Positions 26,996-35,883 of a stretch of DNA of 64,000 nt are shown piece after piece (the first letter of the stretch is position 1; each line of letters starts with the position of its first letter). A program made the translations under genes and the position numbers. Source of the DNA: an uncultured Muribaculaceae bacterium (GTDB lineage: Bacteria > Bacteroidota > Bacteroidia > Bacteroidales > Muribaculaceae); contig CANRCT010000005.1 in the NCBI GenBank assembly GCA_947629175.1, positions 34,676 to 98,675 on the forward strand, given 5' to 3'. The notes under the pieces were generated by a model. The model was not told where the DNA came from, did no database searches, and was given only the letters and a program-made list of their open reading frames with translations.

Positions 26996-28381
26996 TCAGT
27001 CGACGAGCAGTTTCACGGGCTTGCCCGAGGGGAGCACCACTATATATATCCCCTTGCGGAGCCGGGCGTCGATCCGGAGCTGACGTCCGGCCATATCGTA
27101 GAGCCGCGAGCCTTCAGGGGCGCTGACGGCGCCGTCGGGAGTGCAGCTCACCTGACTGTCGCTGTCAGTGTCGGCGCCCGGAGCCGCAATGCCGGTGACG
27201 ACGCGTATGGCCATCGAGGCCACTTCGCCGGGAAGCATCCCGTTCTGAAGCAGAATCGCTTTGATGGTGCATGGTTCGCGGAACATCAGAGCGCTGCCGT
27301 CATATTCAAGCGCCGGGTCGACGTAAGGCTCGGTGCCGTCGGTGGTATAGTAGATGGTGAAGGAACCCTGCGGGATGACGTAGAACGGCGTGATGATCAC
27401 AGCCGTGATGCCGTCGCCCTCCTTGACATGGATCTTCGTGGCTCCGCTGACCGCCTGCGGCACGATTACCTGGCAGGCGTTGACTGCGCCCGGGCGCTTT
27501 CCTTCTTCCACCATCAGGGCCTTGACCGTGACTGTGGAGCGCAGGCGCATTGCGCCCTTGTAGCGGTGCGACGTCTTGACCTCGGGCTCCGAGCCGTCGG
27601 TGGTGCAGTAGATGCGGTAATCGCCCTCCACTGGTTCCTCGGGGAGGATCTCCACGTCGATATATCCGTTGCCTGTGGCGGTGGGTTCGATTGTCACGCC
27701 CCCGCTGACATACTCACGGGTGAAGTCGAGACTGACGGTCTGCGAGTCGGAGAGTCCGGGGAGTTGGGCATAGACGCTCACTGTGCACGTACGGTCGACG
27801 GTCACCGGCGCGTCGGGATATTCCTGCCATGTGGCGCCCCCGTCGGTCGACCACCAGACGTAGGCTCCCAGCTCGCTGTCGACGGTGAACGTCGTGGAGC
27901 CTACGAACACCGTCTCCGGCGCCACGATCACAGGGTCGTAGGTGTGGCGCACGGCGTCGATGCGTATCGGCCATAGTTCCGGCTTCCCATCCGGGCCCGA
28001 CATGACGTATGACGTTATGACGAACACCTCGCCGTCCGGATCGGCCATCCAGTCGAGGAGGCCGAGCGGGGCCGGATTAAGGCTGTAGACCTTTGAATGG
28101 TCGGCTTCGGGGCTTATGGTGTAGGTCTGCGTGTCGGTGGATATCTCGCTGCTCTGCATTGCCACAAGCGAGCCTATGTCGGAGTCGGAGATCAGTTCTC
28201 TGACTGTGGCGCGCGGCACTCTCAGATGTTCGGCTTCCGGATCTGTCACCTTTACCGGCATGTAGTCGGGATCGATGGTGTAGAAGCGTGTGCGGTCGTC
28301 GGGACAGTCGACTACAAAGTCGATGATGTTGTCGCCGCGGGAGTAGGCGTCGCCCCATCCGGCCGGATTCCAGAGCGCTAT
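26996..28381 (-). CDS. 3' part of the giant exported protein, out of frame with 28378-32052
   Basis: About 462 residues in a frame -1 to the preceding long ORF. The first in-frame ATG is at 28261, but the frame reads as sensible protein back to about 28381 (ALWNPAGWGDAYSRGD, then DRTRFYTIDPDY), so the coding region begins before that ATG. Two repeats of the chitobiase/hexosaminidase C-terminal type are visible (CTTDGSEPEV and YYTTDGTEPYVD). The last 38 residues (RLYDMAGRQLRIDA then KGIYIVVLPSGKPVKLLVD) match the C-terminal sorting-type domain (T9SS type A-like) of Bacteroidetes exported proteins. Function unknown. One missing base near 28382-28390 would explain the break; otherwise it is a separate gene with an unusual start. 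Confidence 0.65.
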   Translation of the reverse strand: MALWNPAGWGDAYSRGDNIIDFVVDCPDDRTRFYTIDPDYMPVKVTDPEAEHLRVPRATVRELISDSDIGSLVAMQSSEISTDTQTYTISPEADHSKVYSLNPAPLGLLDWMADPDGEVFVITSYVMSGPDGKPELWPIRIDAVRHTYDPVIVAPETVFVGSTTFTVDSELGAYVWWSTDGGATWQEYPDAPVTVDRTCTVSVYAQLPGLSDSQTVSLDFTREYVSGGVTIEPTATGNGYIDVEILPEEPVEGDYRIYCTTDGSEPEVKTSHRYKGAMRLRSTVTVKALMVEEGKRPGAVNACQVIVPQAVSGATKIHVKEGDGITAVIITPFYVIPQGSFTIYYTTDGTEPYVDPALEYDGSALMFREPCTIKAILLQNGMLPGEVASMAIRVVTGIAAPGADTDSDSQVSCTPDGAVSAPEGSRLYDMAGRQLRIDARLRKGIYIVVLPSGKPVKLLVD

Positions 28382-31300
28382 CCACCTCCGGAGGCGTCGG
28401 CTGCCATCATCACGTTGTCGACAGTTTCGGCCACCACCATGGGCTTCATCATATGGTGCTTGCGGTCGGAGGCTGTGGTGCCTGTGAGGTCGGCTACCGA
28501 GCGGACTGATATCGAGGTCTTGACGAACCGGCGCACTGTCGACGGACTCTGAGCCATGCCGGGGCGGCAGGAGTAAGACTCGATCATGACCGATTCGTCC
28601 AGAGCTATAGGCTTAGCCGGGTCGTAAAGCATGTAGTCGCCGCTCTCCGTGCGGTAATAGATGTCGACGTTCTCCTCGTCGGTCGATATGGCGGCCGTGG
28701 CGTAGGTGGTGAAGCGGCCCTCGGCGTCATCGCCCCCCGACGTCATGCTGATCACTGTCGGGCGCAGGGCGGAGGCCGCGACGGCTCTCTCGAGTTCGAG
28801 CATCCACTTCCCGTCGGGGCCTTTAAGCATCATGCCGTCGAGGTTGAAGCGGGTCTTGGGGTCGCTCAGCAGAGCCTCGGCTATCATGTCGCGGCTGCCT
28901 CCCATTATGTGGAATCCGAGAGGCAGATCCCCGGCGAGCTCCGCGATGTAATCGCCGCTCTCTTTCTCCACTCTGACTCCTACGTTGCGCAGGCTCAGGA
29001 AGTCGAAGGTTTTGAGCGTCGTCGGCAGGAGCGCCTCGCGGGCATACGACGCATGGCCTTCATGGGCGCAGAGCGCCATAGTGTGGCGTGTGGTCAGGCT
29101 GTTGAGCTCCTCGGCCGGAAGCCTGACGGGCTGTTGCTGCTCGTTCACTTCTCTGACGGCCAGAGTCTCCAGTCCGCTGATGTCGGCCACCACGTTGTCG
29201 CCCTCGCGCTTGGGCAGCAGAGTGAGCTGCGTGAATATGTCGCCCGGCTCGAATGCGTCGAGATTGTCGCCGCGCACGATGAAGTATTCCGAATCGTCGT
29301 CGGCCGAGAGGTCGCGCACCGAAAGCCAGGTATCGTCGGAGGCATCGCGCGCGGCAGCTTTGCGCGCGCGGCCCGCAGTCTGCATCAGATCGAGGCGCCC
29401 GTGATTCTTGCTGATCACGAGGAAGCGCCCTTTGAGGTCGATAAAGTCCTCCGGCTTGATCTCCGCTGCGGCATATTTGGCCTTGAATGCTGCCGCGCCG
29501 CTGACTTTGCCTGTGGCGTTGATCATATTTCGGATCCTTACAGTGCGCGGATCGCCGACGAGATCGTCGATATATGGGGTGATACGGAATTGAGCCACGC
29601 CGTCTTTATCGAAATATTCGTCGGAAGCGAGCGTGATCGCTCCATCTTCGGAGATCCCGGGTTCATAGGGCTTATATGTGTTGTCGCTGACGTCGAACAC
29701 CTCCACTGTGTATCCCACCGGCAGTTCGGGCCACTGGGCTTCGGGATCGAGACTGAACTTTACCGGATCCTCGGCCGACAGCGGGCGAAGCCTGATGAAC
29801 TTGAATGCCTCGGCTGTCCTGTCTGAGCTGGCATACCGGTCATCGGTCAGCACCTCGAACGCCGACCCGGCGAAATCCTTTACCGACGGCATTCCCTTGG
29901 GATATACTTCTACCGATTTCGGATAGATGATGCGCTCATAGCTGTTTGCCGAAGTAAGGGTCAGCGGCGCGTCAAATATGCCCGTGACAGCAAACCGTCC
30001 CCCGGGATATTGCGCCATATAGTCATCGAAACTTTTACTTTGGTCACTCCAGTAATCCGTTATGGATTCGTCGTCAACTGTAACAGTGAAGCTGTTTTTC
30101 GACTTTGTGTTTTTCAGAGTCTTGCCGGTATCGGTCCAACCTCCGAGATCGAGTATCCTCTGCTCGGCATATAGCTTCGCTTTGTCGAGCTGTTGGCAGT
30201 CGCCCGGAGAATATGTATACCAGTCGTCGGGATAGGTGGTGTTCGGGCCGCCTGTCGTGTTGTGTGGATTATGGATATAATAATATTGGATATCAGTGGG
30301 AGAAGAGTTGCTTCTTCTTTTCAGGGATTCGTCGAAAGGGTATACTGCCGGCTGAAAGGATGAGTAGAAGTCCCAAATGTCGTCTCTTACAGTGATGTGA
30401 TAGGCTCCGAGATTCCAGTTTAACAGTCCTTGGATTGAGCCTGAAGGTATCAGTTTGTCCCATGTTTTATTTTCAGTCGATGGAACTGACGGCGCCCAGC
30501 TTTCAGGAAAAGGCGTGTCTGACACGAGTTTGACCGTCCCACCTCCGTACCTGGTAGAAAACGGATTGAACAGTCTTACATCACCTAAATTTCTGATAAA
30601 TGCCACGTATTTATCGCCGATCTTGCCTGTGGCGATCATATTGGTGACAGGCAATATTGTGACTATGCTGTTGTCATATTCATCCTTTTGGTCGGCCAGA
30701 ATGGATGTGTACATCAAAGGCCCTTCAATTGAATTGTTTTTAAGATATTCTATGCTTACATAGCTGACGGGAGTATATGCGCCCTCGACCTCTTTCCACG
30801 TATATCCTGAATACTCCATCAGGCACCCCACAGTCCAAAAGCCTTTGATATTAGCGTCAGGAAAAGAGATCGACCCGCTTGTCGGACATTCTATACCGTT
30901 GTCCCATATTAGCTTGTCTGTATGCATCTCCTCATTAGGCTCTACAGAATAATCCCACAGGTATTTTAGCTTCAGTGCATCAAATATTCCATAGCTGTCG
31001 TTGATTAGTATGGTTTCCAGACTGGGTGACCAAATTTTCCAGCAGGTGCGTCCGTTCTCATCGACGTATTCCTTATATTGTGTGGTGGCGAGACGGAGTT
31101 CAGGTGCTTTGTCAATGGGTACGTCTTGATCTACAGCCACCTCAATCCAGGAGAAACGGAGAGCGTCGTCGGAACAGTTAACCATATCAATTATCGTCTG
31201 TCCGTCAAAGCCAATGCTGCCGGTCTTGTTGGTTTCGAGATAGAACTCTTCCCCTATATATTTGCCGGATGATGGTGTTATCTCGGTTCTGACAGATTTT

Positions 31301-32052
31301 TTTGTATATTCTTTAGGATGAGCTCCATCGGGATTTTTTATCGTTTTATTAACTAGGCCAGTTGAAATGTTGATATCGTCGCGCTGTGTAGGATCGTCAA
31401 ATGAATTGATAGGGATAAGATTAGTTTTAGCGAGATTGTCGTTCCAAAATTTGCTATCGTCGACATCTTTAGGGTATTGAGAAGGGTCATAGTCGTCAAT
31501 CCAGGTTCCATTCAGATTGGAGTAAGCGAAATCATGATAAAATGTGATTTTTTTATATGACCGTTTTTTGGCTTGATGCATAAGCGTGCGCCAGGTTTCA
31601 TTCCGATAACGCCATTTTTTTTCTATAATAGTGTTTCCGGAAGCGTTCACATAAGTGTATCCTCCATCAAATATTGTTGTTGTATTGCAAAGAGCATGAT
31701 CCCATGCATTTTCATCGCCTTCATTAGTGAACTTTTCCAATAATTCTTTGGCCACGCTGTTGTCGTAATTGAATATCAGCTCAATCTGGCTTCTGTCAGT
31801 GTCAATCTTGCGGATGACTGTAGGAGCCGCAATCCATACTTGATCTTTGTCGAAATTTGCGTGATTTTGATCAGTGTTTGGGGTGAAATCCATGTTTAAG
31901 CCTGCCATATATTGTATGCCGGCTCTGTTGCTTGAGGATAGGGACAATTTAATATCGCGTGAATATGTCGATTGTGCAATAATAGTGCTATATGATAGCA
32001 TTATCCCCGCTATGATCAGGAATGCCCGATATATAAAACAATGGCTATTCAT
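28378..32052 (-). CDS. Giant exported protein of unknown function, 5' part
   Basis: 1224 residues, with a signal peptide (IIAGIMLSYSTIIAQ) and no lipobox. Residues about 30-600 match no family I know and are rich in Trp, Tyr and Asn. Residues about 700-1220 hold beta-sandwich segments and repeats of the kind found in large Bacteroidetes surface proteins (for example VDIYYRTESGDYMLYDPAKPI). The frame ends in an abrupt GGG-stop, while the -1 frame continues with plausible protein for another 460 residues, so the intact gene would encode about 1,680 residues. The 5' 1.8 kb is clearly AT-richer than the 3' half, suggesting a composite gene. It lies upstream of gpmA with its own promoter. Confidence 0.75.
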   Translation of the reverse strand: MNSHCFIYRAFLIIAGIMLSYSTIIAQSTYSRDIKLSLSSSNRAGIQYMAGLNMDFTPNTDQNHANFDKDQVWIAAPTVIRKIDTDRSQIELIFNYDNSVAKELLEKFTNEGDENAWDHALCNTTTIFDGGYTYVNASGNTIIEKKWRYRNETWRTLMHQAKKRSYKKITFYHDFAYSNLNGTWIDDYDPSQYPKDVDDSKFWNDNLAKTNLIPINSFDDPTQRDDINISTGLVNKTIKNPDGAHPKEYTKKSVRTEITPSSGKYIGEEFYLETNKTGSIGFDGQTIIDMVNCSDDALRFSWIEVAVDQDVPIDKAPELRLATTQYKEYVDENGRTCWKIWSPSLETILINDSYGIFDALKLKYLWDYSVEPNEEMHTDKLIWDNGIECPTSGSISFPDANIKGFWTVGCLMEYSGYTWKEVEGAYTPVSYVSIEYLKNNSIEGPLMYTSILADQKDEYDNSIVTILPVTNMIATGKIGDKYVAFIRNLGDVRLFNPFSTRYGGGTVKLVSDTPFPESWAPSVPSTENKTWDKLIPSGSIQGLLNWNLGAYHITVRDDIWDFYSSFQPAVYPFDESLKRRSNSSPTDIQYYYIHNPHNTTGGPNTTYPDDWYTYSPGDCQQLDKAKLYAEQRILDLGGWTDTGKTLKNTKSKNSFTVTVDDESITDYWSDQSKSFDDYMAQYPGGRFAVTGIFDAPLTLTSANSYERIIYPKSVEVYPKGMPSVKDFAGSAFEVLTDDRYASSDRTAEAFKFIRLRPLSAEDPVKFSLDPEAQWPELPVGYTVEVFDVSDNTYKPYEPGISEDGAITLASDEYFDKDGVAQFRITPYIDDLVGDPRTVRIRNMINATGKVSGAAAFKAKYAAAEIKPEDFIDLKGRFLVISKNHGRLDLMQTAGRARKAAARDASDDTWLSVRDLSADDDSEYFIVRGDNLDAFEPGDIFTQLTLLPKREGDNVVADISGLETLAVREVNEQQQPVRLPAEELNSLTTRHTMALCAHEGHASYAREALLPTTLKTFDFLSLRNVGVRVEKESGDYIAELAGDLPLGFHIMGGSRDMIAEALLSDPKTRFNLDGMMLKGPDGKWMLELERAVAASALRPTVISMTSGGDDAEGRFTTYATAAISTDEENVDIYYRTESGDYMLYDPAKPIALDESVMIESYSCRPGMAQSPSTVRRFVKTSISVRSVADLTGTTASDRKHHMMKPMVVAETVDNVMMAADASGGG

Positions 32053-32098
32053 AATCCTGTATTTTCCCTGATTAATTTGTTTTCCTGTAATTCTGAAT

Positions 32099-32130
32099 GT
32101 ATGGCCGTGGCCATACCTCTGCCAAAGTTA
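32099..32130 (-). promoter_or_regulatory. Promoter of the giant gene with a palindrome at the expected transcript start
   Basis: The minus strand has a -7 TAACTTTG at 32123-32130 (no perfect -33). Just downstream, at the expected +1, is GTATGGCC-AC-GGCCATAC (32099-32116), a perfect 8-bp-arm palindrome that would form a hairpin at the very 5' end of the mRNA. Confidence 0.6.
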
Positions 32131-32204
32131 CAACAAATGGAAAATCAATGCAATAATGGAATGCGATTTGTAACAGAATCGTAGCAACTGACAATGGATA
32201 TATG

Positions 32205-33145
32205 GGTGCGCAATGGTGTAGGGACGGCGATACATCGCGTCCGCCTTTGCGTGCCGGCAGAGTGGCGCATCCCTATCGTATCGCCTTTTCCTGCGGCTCA
32301 TCTTCGAAGAGCCCGTGTCGGAGCGGCATTCCTCCCCACCAAGCCGCTGTCGCGGCATGGCGGGGTGTCGCACATGGCCTGTGCTCGCGCCTGGCCGCGG
32401 TCTCGCAGCCTCCGGCGCTCGCCGCGGAGTCTCGTATCGGATGTCGGCATCCCCGGTCTGCACGTGCGCCTTGTCGGTGCGGACGCTATCGCGCCCTCTC
32501 CGCCTTCGGCTCCCGTTCCGAACCGGGGTTACCATGCCCCGCCCCCTCCGGGGCTTCCGCTGCCGCCTCTCTACGCCTCCCCGCGCCATGTCACCGGATG
32601 GGATGACGTAGGCGGGATGTAATGTGATGGTGCGGTGATGATATGTCGACGGATGGGATGACGTCAGGGGAAGCGCCGGAGGCGGCGGTGCCTGTTATCC
32701 CCGGTTCGGAGTGCGTCGCGGCCCGTGGCGACCGCTTCAGCGGGAGGCTCGGGACGGGTCGCGCGCAGACCGGGGGAAGTGTGTCGCCAACCCCATTCGG
32801 CCGAGCCCCGGAGGGCGCGGTCAGGCCGCTGTCGCGGCATGGCGGGGAGTCGCACATGGCCTGTGCTCGCGCCTGGCCGCGGTCTCGCAGCCTCCGGCGC
32901 TCGCCGCGGAGTTTCGTATCGGATGTCGGCATCCCCGGTCTGCACGTGCGCCTTGTCGGTGTGGACGCTGTCGCGCCCTCTCCGCCTTCGGCTCCCGTTC
33001 CGAACCGGGGTTACCATGCCCCGCCCCCTCCGGGGCTCCCGCTGCCGCCCCTCTACGCCTCCCCGCGCCGTGTCGACGGATGGGATGACGTAGGCGGGAT
33101 GTAATGGGATAGCGCGGTGATGATATGTCGACGGATGGGATGACG
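32205..33145. repeat. GC-rich repeat locus A: two near-identical 325-bp copies, 482 bp apart
   Basis: No gene is supported; frames are open on both strands because of the extreme GC content. Copy 1 (32343-32667) and copy 2 (32825-33149, running into the last bases of folB) differ at only a few positions. Each contains CCTGTGCTCGCGC (32378, 32860) and the core CCGAACCGGGG followed by TTACCATG (32518, 33000). Between them, at 32699, is an inverted core CCCCGGTTCGG. The left flank (32217-32240) has a REP-like GGACG...CGTCC hairpin. Confidence 0.85.
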
Positions 33146-33505
33146 TTAGGGCCAGGCGAGGGTGACGGAGGCGGCGGCCATTTCGGCGCCGCAGGGAGGG
33201 GTGAGCTTGCTGACGGTGACGCTGCCGGCTGTGACGGCCGGAAACCGGGCCGACACGCGGCGCACTATGCGCCACGCCGCATGCTCGATGAGCCGGGCCG
33301 GGACGGCCATCTCGCTGCTGATTATCTCCACGAGATCGGCGTAGCTGATGGTCTGCGACAGATCGTCGGCCTCGGCCCCCTGCATGGCGGCGGGGCAGTC
33401 GACTGACATGCTTACCTCAAAGATATTGCCGACGCGCCGCTCCTGGTCGCTGACGCCGTGGCGCGCAAAGAGGCGCAGCCGGTCGACGCTGACGGTGAGG
33501 TTCAT
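33146..33505 (-). CDS. folB: Dihydroneopterin aldolase
   Basis: A 119-residue cytoplasmic enzyme of tetrahydrofolate synthesis, cleaving 7,8-dihydroneopterin to 6-hydroxymethyl-dihydropterin and glycolaldehyde. The start is at 33505; a longer in-frame extension to 34762 is only the shadow of rnr in another frame. Motifs: FARHGVSDQERRVGNIFEVS (the GV-xxE-R block with the substrate-binding glutamate), SYADLVEII, and VTVSKLTPPCGA with the catalytic lysine. It overlaps the 3' end of rnr by 4 bp, so the two are cotranslated. Its last bases lie in copy 2 of repeat locus A, so the repeat inserted right at its 3' end. Confidence 0.9.
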   Translation of the reverse strand: MNLTVSVDRLRLFARHGVSDQERRVGNIFEVSMSVDCPAAMQGAEADDLSQTISYADLVEIISSEMAVPARLIEHAAWRIVRRVSARFPAVTAGSVTVSKLTPPCGAEMAAASVTLAWP

Positions 33506-35796
33506 CGGCGCCCCTGCGATTTGTTGCGGCGTCCGCCCTTGTGCTGCGAGCTTTTGCGGCGTGATCCTGCCGGCGAGAGCGCCTGGCGGGCGGTGACGGT
33601 CTTGCCGAGGGTGTCCTCGCCGGGACGGCGTCCGCGGTCGTCGATCAGCACGAAGTCGAGCTGTTTCTTCTCCAGGCTCGCGCGGGCCACCTGCACGCGC
33701 ACGTTGTCGCCCAGACGGTAGCGCACGTTGTTGCGGCGCCCCACGAGGCAGTAGTTTTTCTCGTCGAAGTCGTAGTAGTCGTCGGCGAGCTCGCGCACCG
33801 GCACGAGGCCCTCGCACATGTTGTCGTCGAGCTCCACGTAGAGGCCCCATTCGGTCACTCCCGATATTACTCCGGAGTAGACCTCGCCCATATGGTCGCC
33901 CATGTACTCCACCTGCTTGTATTTGATCGACGAGCGCTCGGCGTTGGCGGCGAGCTGCTCCATCTCCGACGAGTGCTTGCACTGCTCTTCGAGCTTCTGT
34001 ACGTTGACCGAGCGGCCTCCGTGGAGGTAGCGTTCGAGCAGGCGGTGCACCATCATGTCGGGGTAGCGGCGTATCGGGGATGTGAAGTGGGTGTAGTAGT
34101 CGAACGCCAGGCCGTAGTGGCCGATATTCTGCGTGGAGTATACGGCTTTGGCCATGGAGCGGATGGCGAGCGTGGAGAGGAAATTCTCCTCGCCCCGGCC
34201 CTTGACGTCGGCGAGCATGCGGTTGATGGAGCGGTTGACGTCGCGCGACGTCCCGCTCTCCTTGACGCGGAAGCCGAACGTGCGCGCGATCTTCGACAGA
34301 TCGGCGAGCTTGCCGGGATCGGGCATGTCGTGCACGCGGTAGACGAACGCTTTGGGCTTGTGGCGTCCCTCGGGATGGCCTACATAGGTGGCCACCGTCT
34401 TGTTGGCGAGTAGCATGAACTCCTCGATGAGCTTGTTGGCGTCCTTCGACTCCTTGAAGTATACGCTGACGGGGTGGCCGGTCTCGTCGATGTCGAAGCG
34501 CACTTCGGCACGCTCGAATTCCACGGCGCCGTCGGCGAAGCGCTCCTTGCGCAGTATCTTGGCGAGGGAGTCGAGGGCGAGTATCTCGTCGCGGTAGTCG
34601 CCCTCGCCGGTCTCTATCACCTGCTGCGCCTCCTCGTAGGTGAAGCGGCGGTCGGAGCGGGTGACGGTGCGCGCTATCTGGGAGCGTATTACGCGGGCCG
34701 CGGCGTCCATCTCGAAGATGACGGAGAATGTGAGCTTCTCCTCGTCGGGGCGTAGCGAGCATATGCCGTTGGAGAGGTGCTCGGGGAGCATCGGTATGGT
34801 GCGGTCGACGAGGTAGACCGATGTGGCGCGTTTCTGGGCCTCACGGTCGATGACGGTGTCGGGCTGCACGTAGTGGGTGACGTCGGCTATATGCACTCCC
34901 ACCTCGTAGTTGCCGTTGGGGAGGGTGCGTATCGACAGGGCGTCGTCGAAGTCCTTGGCGTCCTTGGGGTCGATGGTGAAGGTGGTCACCCCGCGCATGT
35001 CGACGCGTCGAGCTATCTCCTCGGGGGTGATGCCGGCGTCGATATGGTTGGCTGCCTCCTCCACATTGGCCGGATAGCGGTAGGGGAGTCCGAACTCGGC
35101 GAGTATGGCGTGCATTTCGGTGGTGTTCTCGCCTGTCTTACCGAGGATGTCGATCACCTCTCCGCGGGGATTCTTCTCCTCGTCGGGCCACGAGGTGATG
35201 CGGGCTATGGCCTTGTCGCCGGTCTTGCCTCCGCGGAGCTTGCCGCGGGGTATGATGATGTCGGTGGCGAGGAATTTGGAGTCGGTGACGAGCACTCCGA
35301 ACTGCTTCTCCACGCGGAGAGTGCCTATGAACGTCTGCTCTTTCTGCTCTATGATCTCCACCACCTCGGCCTCAGGCTCCACGCCGCGGCGGTTGGCCGC
35401 AACGATCACGCGCACCTTGTCGCCGTTGAGGGCGTGCATGGAGTTGCGCTCGGCCACGAATATCGACTCTCCGTCCTCGTCGGTCACCACGGAGTTCTTG
35501 CCGTTGGAGCGGCGCACGAATGTGCCGGTGGATACGTTGCCTCTCTGCGGCGCCTTGTATTTGCCGGGCGACACTTCGATAAGATCGCCGTCAAACGCCA
35601 GCTCTGCGAGCTGCAGTGCAATCGTGCGGTGTGAAGCGGGGGAATCCTCGCCGATGGCGAAGGCCACCTGGCGGTAGTTGAAAGTATTGTTTTTCTGGCG
35701 GCTTATATAGTCGAGCACTTTGGCGCGGATGTCCTTGGCCGTGGTCTTCGACCGGGCTTTGGCTGACTGCGTGGTCTTGGCGGTGGAGCGTGGCAT
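33502..35796 (-). CDS. rnr: Ribonuclease R
   Basis: A 764-residue 3'-5' exoribonuclease degrading structured RNA. The start is placed at 35796 (MPRSTAKTTQ), since the residues before it are intergenic. Order: a basic N-terminus, a winged-helix region (YISRQKNNTFNYRQVAFAIG), cold-shock domains, the RNB catalytic domain with TIDPKDAKDFDDALSI (the Mg2+-binding aspartates), an S1 domain near 620-700 (VEYMGDHMGEVYSGVISG), and a Lys/Arg-rich tail (GSRRKSSQHKGGRRNKSQGRR). It is translationally coupled to folB. RNase R length and the basic tail separate it from RNase II. Confidence 0.95.
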   Translation of the reverse strand: MPRSTAKTTQSAKARSKTTAKDIRAKVLDYISRQKNNTFNYRQVAFAIGEDSPASHRTIALQLAELAFDGDLIEVSPGKYKAPQRGNVSTGTFVRRSNGKNSVVTDEDGESIFVAERNSMHALNGDKVRVIVAANRRGVEPEAEVVEIIEQKEQTFIGTLRVEKQFGVLVTDSKFLATDIIIPRGKLRGGKTGDKAIARITSWPDEEKNPRGEVIDILGKTGENTTEMHAILAEFGLPYRYPANVEEAANHIDAGITPEEIARRVDMRGVTTFTIDPKDAKDFDDALSIRTLPNGNYEVGVHIADVTHYVQPDTVIDREAQKRATSVYLVDRTIPMLPEHLSNGICSLRPDEEKLTFSVIFEMDAAARVIRSQIARTVTRSDRRFTYEEAQQVIETGEGDYRDEILALDSLAKILRKERFADGAVEFERAEVRFDIDETGHPVSVYFKESKDANKLIEEFMLLANKTVATYVGHPEGRHKPKAFVYRVHDMPDPGKLADLSKIARTFGFRVKESGTSRDVNRSINRMLADVKGRGEENFLSTLAIRSMAKAVYSTQNIGHYGLAFDYYTHFTSPIRRYPDMMVHRLLERYLHGGRSVNVQKLEEQCKHSSEMEQLAANAERSSIKYKQVEYMGDHMGEVYSGVISGVTEWGLYVELDDNMCEGLVPVRELADDYYDFDEKNYCLVGRRNNVRYRLGDNVRVQVARASLEKKQLDFVLIDDRGRRPGEDTLGKTVTARQALSPAGSRRKSSQHKGGRRNKSQGRR

Positions 35797-35820
35797 TCTG
35801 GTTATGTTTAGATGTTGAAA

Positions 35821-35858
35821 GTGGCGCGGTCCGCGGATTTGCCTGCGGTCCGCGCCAC
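35821..35858 (-). terminator. Hairpin between gyrB and rnr
   Basis: The 9-bp GC arms GTGGCGCGG (35821-35829) and CCGCGCCAC (35850-35858), extended by inner pairs, lie 26 bp past the gyrB stop; a weak terminator with no strong T-run. Confidence 0.6.
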
Positions 35859-35883
35859 CTGTATATGACATTATAACGCCCGA

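Noticed and set aside
28370..28400. Programmed frameshift in the giant gene
   Set aside because: No X-XXY-YYZ heptamer is seen at the required place; a simple one-base loss is more likely.
32194..33104. Several open frames of 98-203 codons on both strands in locus A
   Set aside because: They appear in all frames because of the GC-rich repeats, are Arg/Pro/Ser-rich, and repeat with the DNA repeat; no start context or family match.
33508..34762. Long upstream extension of the folB frame
   Set aside because: The added part is an Arg/Pro-rich shadow of rnr in another frame; folB starts with its family N-terminus at 33505.
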